Translations under genes and position numbers: made by a program
Shown here: positions 4,960 through 9,384 of the stretch, piece by piece
Layout of the letters: every line of letters starts with the position of its first letter
Position numbering within the stretch: the stretch's first letter is position 1
The notes under the pieces: model-generated
The model's database searches: none
Seen by the model: only the letters and a program-made list of their open reading frames with translations
What the model was told of the DNA's origin: nothing
Origin: Rubripirellula sp.
Lineage (GTDB): Bacteria; Planctomycetota; Planctomycetia; Pirellulales; Pirellulaceae
DNA length: 9,384 nt
Reading direction: 5' to 3'
Assembly (NCBI GenBank): GCA_029287555.1
Contig: JARFQX010000260.1
Span: 1-9,384 of the forward strand

Positions 4960-6357
4960 ATGTCCTCGATCGGTTGCTGGCAGGTTTCGGTGATACAAAC
5001 TCTTGTTCCGTCGTTCTTTGCGTTGTGGTTCGCGGGTCTTGTGCTTCTACCTATCAATTGGTCGTCCGCTCAAGAGACCGCGACGCTTGAGCGGTTCACG
5101 CTACCGGATACCGATGAGGGGTTAGCAGGCGAAGGACCGATTCGTCGTTACGATTGGTTCAAGAACCTGTGGCAGAAGCGGCGATCTGAGTTTGCCGCGC
5201 GGGCAGCGCAAGAACATGGGGCGGTCGTCTTTCTTGGTGACTCCATCACGCAGGGCTGGGGAGATCGCTTTCAGGGCGACTTTGGCGATCTCAGCGTGGC
5301 CAACCGTGGAATCAGCGGCGATACGACTCGCGGAATGCTGATTCGGCTCGACCAGGACGTCCTCTCGCTCGACCCATCCGGCGTCGTGATGCTGATGGGA
5401 ACGAACGATCTGGAGGAACAAGCCGAACCGCCAACGATCGCGTCGAACATCCGATTGATGGTCGACCGCATCAAGAGTCATGATCCTGAGGTCCCAATCG
5501 TCATCTGCAATGTCTTCCCAAGCAGCGCTGAGAAGAAGCGGCCAGCCGATAAGATTCAGGAAATCAACCAACTGATTGCCGAGTCATTTAAGGGTGATGC
5601 TCAAGTCACGCTGCTCGATACCTGGACGCTGTTCGCCAATCAGGACGGGGACGCCAAGCCGGAAGAGTTTCCCGACCTGCTGCACCCTAACCGCGCCGGC
5701 TATCAGAAATGGAAGGCAGCGCTATGGCCCGTTCTTGCAACGCTCGGATTCGTCGAGACGGGGCCGGATGACTTCGAACCGGAACCAGGCTTTGAAAGTC
5801 TGTTCAATGGAAGAGACTTAACTGGATGGTGTTTCCGCCCCACGCCCGATTCAATGCTTCGGGCGCGTTCGCGATGGCTCGGCCGAGATCCCGACAACGC
5901 GCCGGCTTGGCCGATCGTCAAGGAAACCGTTTCCCTCGACGGAAAGCGAGCGAGCGAAGACGGACGGTACGTGGCCCGCCATGGTCGGTTGATCGTCACC
6001 ACACCTCCGGAAGGTCGCAAAATTCAACAGCTCTGGACAACGCGCGAGTTTCCGAGTGATTTCATTCTGAAGCTCGAGTTTCGCGCAACCCCCAACGCCG
6101 ATAGTGGAGTCTTTCTGCGCGAGCCGCAGCTTCAATGTCGTGATTATCCGTTAGCCGGTCCCTACAAGGACTTGAAGAAGTATCGCCCCGGTCAGTGGAA
6201 CGAGTTGGTGGTCACGGTGACCGATGGAATCGCGCACTGCACCTGCAACGGAGAAGTCATCGAAGCCGCCATGGAGCTGCCCGAAACCGGACCAATCGGT
6301 CTCGAGGGAGATCGAGGACAAATGGAATACCGGCGCATTAGAATTAGTAGTCGATAG
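4960..6357 (+). CDS. Exported SGNH/GDSL hydrolase fused to a DUF1080 (3-keto-disaccharide hydrolase) domain
   Basis: 465 residues. A hydrophobic signal segment (about 13-33) ends at a plausible cleavage site after SSA (residue 37), so the protein is exported. Residues about 87-265 are an SGNH esterase domain: GDS with nucleophile Ser95, oxyanion Gly in NRGISGD (Gly117), GTND with Asn149, and DLLHPN with Asp239 and His242; all catalytic residues are present. The type resembles the platelet-activating-factor acetylhydrolase-like subgroup. Residues about 277-463 are DUF1080, a concanavalin-like fold (FESLFNGRDLTGW, FRATPNADSGVFLRE, GQWNELVV, GPIGLEGD), whose members include hydrolases of 3-keto-glycosides. 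Joint action on an acylated sugar is inference. A GTG at 4924 in the same frame would add 12 residues including Arg and Lys, giving a more typical signal n-region, so the start is uncertain. Its stop codon lies inside a 7-bp repeat. Confidence 0.9.
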   Translation: MSSIGCWQVSVIQTLVPSFFALWFAGLVLLPINWSSAQETATLERFTLPDTDEGLAGEGPIRRYDWFKNLWQKRRSEFAARAAQEHGAVVFLGDSITQGWGDRFQGDFGDLSVANRGISGDTTRGMLIRLDQDVLSLDPSGVVMLMGTNDLEEQAEPPTIASNIRLMVDRIKSHDPEVPIVICNVFPSSAEKKRPADKIQEINQLIAESFKGDAQVTLLDTWTLFANQDGDAKPEEFPDLLHPNRAGYQKWKAALWPVLATLGFVETGPDDFEPEPGFESLFNGRDLTGWCFRPTPDSMLRARSRWLGRDPDNAPAWPIVKETVSLDGKRASEDGRYVARHGRLIVTTPPEGRKIQQLWTTREFPSDFILKLEFRATPNADSGVFLREPQLQCRDYPLAGPYKDLKKYRPGQWNELVVTVTDGIAHCTCNGEVIEAAMELPETGPIGLEGDRGQMEYRRIRISSR

Positions 6358-6378
6358 TCGATAGTCGATAGTCCATAG
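6348..6378. repeat. 7-bp tandem repeat over the stop codon
   Basis: TAGTCGA occurs three times (6348, 6355, 6362), then TAGTCCA (6369) and a final TAG. The stop codon of the SGNH/DUF1080 gene (6355-6357) is the start of the second unit. Because 7 is not a multiple of 3 and each unit begins with TAG, the array places stop codons in all three forward frames. I recall similar 'actatcgactatcgac' runs in planctomycete intergenic DNA. Confidence 0.9.
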
Positions 6379-6380
6379 AA

Positions 6381-6485
6381 GTAGGCCGAATCAAGCGAAG
6401 CGCCGATCCGGCACCGAACAATGTTCGACGCCGTCAAAGAACGATTGCCGGATCGGCGTCGCTGCGCTCCTTGATGCCGGCCTAC
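6381..6485. repeat. Palindromic intergenic repeat element
   Basis: Outer GTAGGCCG (6381-6388) pairs with CGGCCTAC (6478-6485). ATCAAG (6390-6395) pairs with CTTGAT (6470-6475). CGCCGATCCGGCA (6401-6413) pairs perfectly with TGCCGGATCGGCG (6446-6458). The loop contains a further small palindrome, CGAACAATGTTCG (6415-6427). The right arm carries several extra bases between the inner and outer stems. The text around AAGCGAAGCG and CCGATCCGGCA resembles an abundant Pirellula-group dispersed repeat that I remember. It is not a terminator: no T-run follows. Confidence 0.85.
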
Positions 6486-6488
6486 AAG

Positions 6489-6507
6489 CCTCACTGCCTC
6501 ACTGCCT
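6489..6507. repeat. Short direct repeat CCTCACTG
   Basis: CCTCACTG is present twice in tandem (6489-6496 and 6497-6504) followed by a partial third copy, CCT. It ends 6 bases before the ATG of the next gene, so it occupies the place where a ribosome binding site would be; no purine-rich site is visible there. Confidence 0.7.
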
Positions 6508-6513
6508 TCCTCC

Positions 6514-7869
6514 ATGCTTACCCGTTACTTTCTCACCTTGCTTTGTCTCGCTCCTTTGCCGGTCTGGGCGGGCGGAGCGATGCCAGACGGCTGGACCACC
6601 GACTCACCCCGCGAGGAGATTCGGCCTCAGTTGACTTGGCTCGAATCGGGTGGGCCGCGAGGATCGGGCGTGTTGCTGATTCAAGCGGACCACCGCGAGG
6701 GTCTTGCCGGCTCCTGGGTCAAAGAGTTTGCGGTGGTCGGCGGACAATGGTACGGCTTCTCGGTTGACCGGCAGTGCGAAGGAATGGCGTTACCGCGACG
6801 ATCGGCCATCGCGCGGGTGATCTGGCTTGATCGAAAGGGCAACCACGTCCTGCGACCCGAGCCGACCGATGCATCCTATCGTCGAGGCGAACGTCCACGC
6901 GCCGAACCGGAGTTCCCGATGGTCCGGCCCGTCGATCAGAGTCAAAAAGGAAAATGGGTCACGCTTTCGGGGACATACCAAGCGCCGCCGGACGCCGAAG
7001 TTGCGCGGGTCGAGCTTCACTTCCGTTGGGGTGAGCCAGATTCGATCGTGCGCTGGTCGCTTCCCAAATTGGAACCGATCGACGTACCCGAGCCGCGTTT
7101 GGTTCGACTGGCGACGATTCACCATCAGCCTCGCTCTGGCAAGACCCGCGAGGAAAAGTGTGAGCAGTTTGAACCCTTAATTGCCCGGGCTGCCGAGCAA
7201 CGGGCGGATCTTGTCGTTTTGCCCGAAACGCTGACCTACTACTCATCGGGGCAGACGTTTGCCGAGGTAGCCGAGCCGATCCCGGGACCGTCGACCGATT
7301 ACTTTGGATCGATTGCAAAGAAACATGACTTGTACATCGTCGCCGGACTGGTCGAACGCGACGAACATCTGATCTACAACGTCGCCGTGCTGTTGGGTCC
7401 GGACGGGAAGGTCGTCGGCAAGTATCGAAAAACGACACTCCCGCGCGGCGAGATCGAACAGGGGCTGACGCCAGGCGATCAATACCCGGTCTTCGATACA
7501 AGATTCGGCAAGGTCGCGATGATGATCTGCTACGACGGCTTCTTCCCCGAGGTCGCCCGCGAATTGACCCACCGTGGTGCCGAAGTCATCGCGTGGCCCG
7601 TTTGGGGCTGCAACCCGCTGCTGGCTGCTGCCCGCGCCTGCGAGAACCACGTTTACGTTGTCAGCAGCACCTACACCGATGTCAGTAGCGACTGGATGCG
7701 ATCGGCAGTCTACGGACACGACGGAAAGATGCTCGCGGCAGCGGACCAATTCGGAACCGTCGCCGTCGCGGAAGTCGACCTAAGCCGGCCGCTCCATTGG
7801 CACAGTCTTGGTGACTTTCAATCCCAGATCGATCCCCATCGTCCGCGTGTTCCGGATCCAACTCCGTGA
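6514..7869 (+). CDS. Exported carbon-nitrogen hydrolase (nitrilase superfamily) with an extra N-terminal domain
   Basis: 451 residues. A signal peptide (LTRYFLTLLCLAPLPVWA, cleavage near residue 19) directs export, which is unusual because most nitrilase-superfamily enzymes are cytoplasmic. Residues about 25-190 form an unassigned region rich in beta-type segments (SWVKEFAVVGGQWYGFSV, GKWVTLSGTY, ARVELHF), reminiscent of carbohydrate-binding sandwich modules. Residues about 196-430 are the hydrolase domain: Glu238 in LVVLPET, Lys306 in GKYRKTTLP, and Cys339 in MMICYDGFFPEVAR give the complete Glu-Lys-Cys triad; a second Glu is likely 313. The reaction is hydrolysis of an amide or similar C-N bond; the substrate cannot be told. 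The start is set by the signal peptide, without a clear ribosome binding site. The next gene begins 55 bases downstream, possibly co-transcribed. Confidence 0.88.
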   Translation: MLTRYFLTLLCLAPLPVWAGGAMPDGWTTDSPREEIRPQLTWLESGGPRGSGVLLIQADHREGLAGSWVKEFAVVGGQWYGFSVDRQCEGMALPRRSAIARVIWLDRKGNHVLRPEPTDASYRRGERPRAEPEFPMVRPVDQSQKGKWVTLSGTYQAPPDAEVARVELHFRWGEPDSIVRWSLPKLEPIDVPEPRLVRLATIHHQPRSGKTREEKCEQFEPLIARAAEQRADLVVLPETLTYYSSGQTFAEVAEPIPGPSTDYFGSIAKKHDLYIVAGLVERDEHLIYNVAVLLGPDGKVVGKYRKTTLPRGEIEQGLTPGDQYPVFDTRFGKVAMMICYDGFFPEVARELTHRGAEVIAWPVWGCNPLLAAARACENHVYVVSSTYTDVSSDWMRSAVYGHDGKMLAAADQFGTVAVAEVDLSRPLHWHSLGDFQSQIDPHRPRVPDPTP

Positions 7870-7924
7870 GCGCATCCCACCTGTCTGATTCATCCGCCCT
7901 CCCTGCAACACGAGTTCTGATCCA

Positions 7925-8773
7925 ATGAATCAACCGATCTCGGCTCTGTTAATTGTCTTGATGACTTGGATTGGCTCGTCGGAACTCTTCGCTCAGGATG
8001 CCGCGCAAGAGGCTAGAGGCGGGGCGTCAGAAGTTTCCGAAGCCGATGAACTTCAGACGATCCTCTTTCCGACCGGCGTGCACGATCCGGGCAGCTTGGC
8101 GATTGCCATTCAACAAGTCTTTACCCGAGACGTCGAGATGTCCATTACGCCGCTCAAGGAACAGGCGATGCTGGTCATTCGTGCGCCGCAAAAGCATCGT
8201 GAAGAAATCATGCGGATGTTGAAAGAACTGACGCCGCGTGAGCAGGTGTTGCGAGTGCGGGTGATGTTGCTCGAAGCATCCGCCCCTATCTCGGATCCGG
8301 CGCTCGAAAAGTTCAACGGTCCCACCCCGCAAGTCGTCTCGGCGATTGAGCAATGGAAGAAAGAGAAAAGTTTGCAACTGGTCAATGATTCCGAGTTGAC
8401 ACTGATTCCCAACCAGCCCGCAAGGATGCAAATCGGCGAGCAGGTCAACTTGCAGACGGGAAAGGTGCAAATCGGTCCGGGCCGCACGGCAACTCAGTCG
8501 AACCAATATCAGATTGGTACGGCGATCTCGATCCTGACCTCCATCGATGGCGACGAAATTGCCGTCGAACTCAATTTTGAAAAGTCGTTTCTTCGTGAAT
8601 TGTCCCGGAATGATGACTCGGACCTTACGCCGGCAAGCATCGCAACGCTTAGTCACGAGTCTACCCACCGCCTTTTCGATGGCCACGCAGAACTGGTTGG
8701 CCGTTTCACCGACCAATCACCTGGGCATCAGTCCGTAACGCAGTTGCTCATCGTGACGGTCAAGCGATTATAA
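7925..8773 (+). CDS. Exported short secretin-like protein
   Basis: 282 residues with a signal peptide (hydrophobic 5-17, likely cleavage after LFA, residue 23). Residues about 46-104 resemble a secretin N1/NolW-type alpha-beta module (LAIAIQQVF, then MLVIRAPQKHREEIMRMLKEL). Residues about 107-282 resemble the secretin beta-domain: VRVMLLEAS, then NQPARMQIGEQVNL (163-176, like the 'N-PA-I-VG' box), YQIGTAISILTSIDGDEIAVELNFEKSF (195-222) and a final LLIVTVKRL. True secretins of type II/III systems form outer-membrane gates and are usually 500 or more residues with several N-domains; this is far shorter, with only one such module, so it may be a soluble or non-gate relative. No secretion operon surrounds it, although a T2SF gene lies at the left edge. 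Family similarity moderately sure, function unknown. Confidence 0.72.
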   Translation: MNQPISALLIVLMTWIGSSELFAQDAAQEARGGASEVSEADELQTILFPTGVHDPGSLAIAIQQVFTRDVEMSITPLKEQAMLVIRAPQKHREEIMRMLKELTPREQVLRVRVMLLEASAPISDPALEKFNGPTPQVVSAIEQWKKEKSLQLVNDSELTLIPNQPARMQIGEQVNLQTGKVQIGPGRTATQSNQYQIGTAISILTSIDGDEIAVELNFEKSFLRELSRNDDSDLTPASIATLSHESTHRLFDGHAELVGRFTDQSPGHQSVTQLLIVTVKRL

Positions 8774-8800
8774 ACTTCGCGTCTCCCACCCCAGTCCGGG

Positions 8801-8825
8801 CCGTCGATTCAAGGCGTTTCGACGG
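8801..8825 (+). terminator. Possible terminator hairpin after the secretin-like gene
   Basis: CCGTCGA (8801-8807) pairs with TCGACGG (8819-8825), a perfect 7-bp stem with an 11-base loop. The following GTTCGATTTCT is only weakly T-rich, so termination is uncertain. Confidence 0.3.
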
Positions 8826-8891
8826 GTTCGATTTCTCACCGGTTCAACGCAAGCGAGTCACTTCGTGTCCCATATTTGCGACCTGAAAGCC

Positions 8892-9384
8892 ATGAAGTAT
8901 CAGTTTCCATCCGTTTTAAGTTTTCTGTTTCTGGGATGCTTCGTCGGGTTGCCGGCGAAGGGCCAGGAATCGACTTCGACCCTCCGGCTTGCGAAGTTCG
9001 ACGTGGATGCCACGCCCGAGGTTGGCTTCATGATGGCTTATGACCGAGTCCAGCGGGTCGAGGAGTTAGGGCTTCGAGCACGGGGAATCGTGATCCTTGG
9101 CAGCGACCAGCCGATCGTCCTCTGCGCCGTCGATTGGATTGGGATTGGAAACGAGGCGCATGACGCCGTTCGCGATCGACACGCCCGCGCCGCCGACACG
9201 ATACGCCAGCGGGTAGCGGTCCACACGTTGCACCAGCACGATTCGCCTCGCTGCGATTTTTCCGCCGAGCGGCTACTGCACCACGCGGGCGTGAGTGATC
9301 TCGGTGCCCATGACGGGTCGCTTGCCCGTCAGGTCTTGGATCGGCTCGATGAAGCAATCTCGGCGGCGATTCCGCAGGCGACAC
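8892..9384 (+). CDS. Exported neutral ceramidase-like protein, N-terminal part (cut by right edge)
   Basis: The frame from ATG at 8892 stays open for 164 codons to the window end. A hydrophobic signal peptide (about 7-21) precedes a probable cleavage at about residue 24 (AKG, then QES). After it come FDVDATPEVG (36-45), which resembles the 'G-D-TP-VG' opening of neutral/alkaline ceramidases, RGIVILGSDQPIVLCAVDWIGIGN (64-87) and VAVHTLHQHDSPRCDF (108-123). His111, His114, His116 and Asp117 form a metal-binding-like cluster comparable to the zinc-ligand histidines of ceramidases. Planctomycetes carry many proteins of this kind, mostly of unknown substrate, so ceramide hydrolysis should not be assumed. 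FLGC in the signal region is not a proper lipobox. The family is likely, the activity uncertain. A further gene-dense minus-strand reading here is a shadow. Confidence 0.7.
   Translation, partial: MKYQFPSVLSFLFLGCFVGLPAKGQESTSTLRLAKFDVDATPEVGFMMAYDRVQRVEELGLRARGIVILGSDQPIVLCAVDWIGIGNEAHDAVRDRHARAADTIRQRVAVHTLHQHDSPRCDFSAERLLHHAGVSDLGAHDGSLARQVLDRLDEAISAAIPQAT

Noticed and set aside
4678..5090. Short open frames on both strands in the frr downstream region, with 'NPTR-RG' and 'A-ASG' strings
   Set aside because: They are translations of the palindromic repeat at 4782-4932; the similar peptides on the two strands follow from the inverted repeat.
9028..9384. Minus-strand frame at the right edge
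   Set aside because: It is antisense to the ceramidase-like gene, which has a signal peptide and recognisable motifs; the shadow is Arg/Pro-rich without motifs.

Overview
The window looks like a chromosomal segment of a planctomycete, most likely of the Pirellula/Rhodopirellula type. This is inferred from several signs together: secreted proteins of families that are abundant in that group (an SGNH hydrolase fused to a DUF1080 domain, a ceramidase-like protein), unusual but coherent EF-Ts and UMP kinase variants, widely spaced housekeeping genes, and intergenic DNA full of short palindromic and tandem repeats. No phage, integrase, transposase, CRISPR array, tRNA or rRNA was seen.

Layout. (1) 1-712, minus strand: N-terminal part of a type II secretion/type IV pilus F-type inner-membrane protein that runs off the left edge. 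(2) 713-1067: divergent intergenic region holding the rpsB leader. (3) 1068-4635, plus strand: the classic order rpsB, tsf, pyrH, frr (ribosomal protein S2, EF-Ts, UMP kinase, ribosome recycling factor). The gaps are unusually large (212, 146 and 210 bases). A good intrinsic terminator follows tsf and another follows frr, so this is probably not one simple transcript. The pyrH-frr gap carries three 18-bp tandem repeats able to form hairpins. (4) 4636-4959: frr terminator and a roughly 150-bp imperfect palindrome resembling a MITE or REP element. (5) 4960-9384, plus strand: four genes whose products all start with a signal peptide: an SGNH hydrolase/DUF1080 fusion, a carbon-nitrogen hydrolase with an extra N-terminal domain, a short secretin-like protein, and the start of a ceramidase-like protein cut by the right edge. 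Three repeat types are packed into the 150 bases between the first two of these.

How the genes fit together. The left half is translation and pyrimidine nucleotide supply. The right half is an export-directed set with esterase, glycoside-type, amidase and possibly ceramidase-like chemistry. A joint role in breaking down acylated or amide-linked glycans or lipids outside the cytoplasm is possible, but it is a hypothesis from domain content and adjacency only. I see no clear new defence or mobile system. The most unusual items are the repeat elements, the EF-Ts lacking the TDF motif, the UMP kinase Asp-to-His change, and the short secretin-like exported protein.
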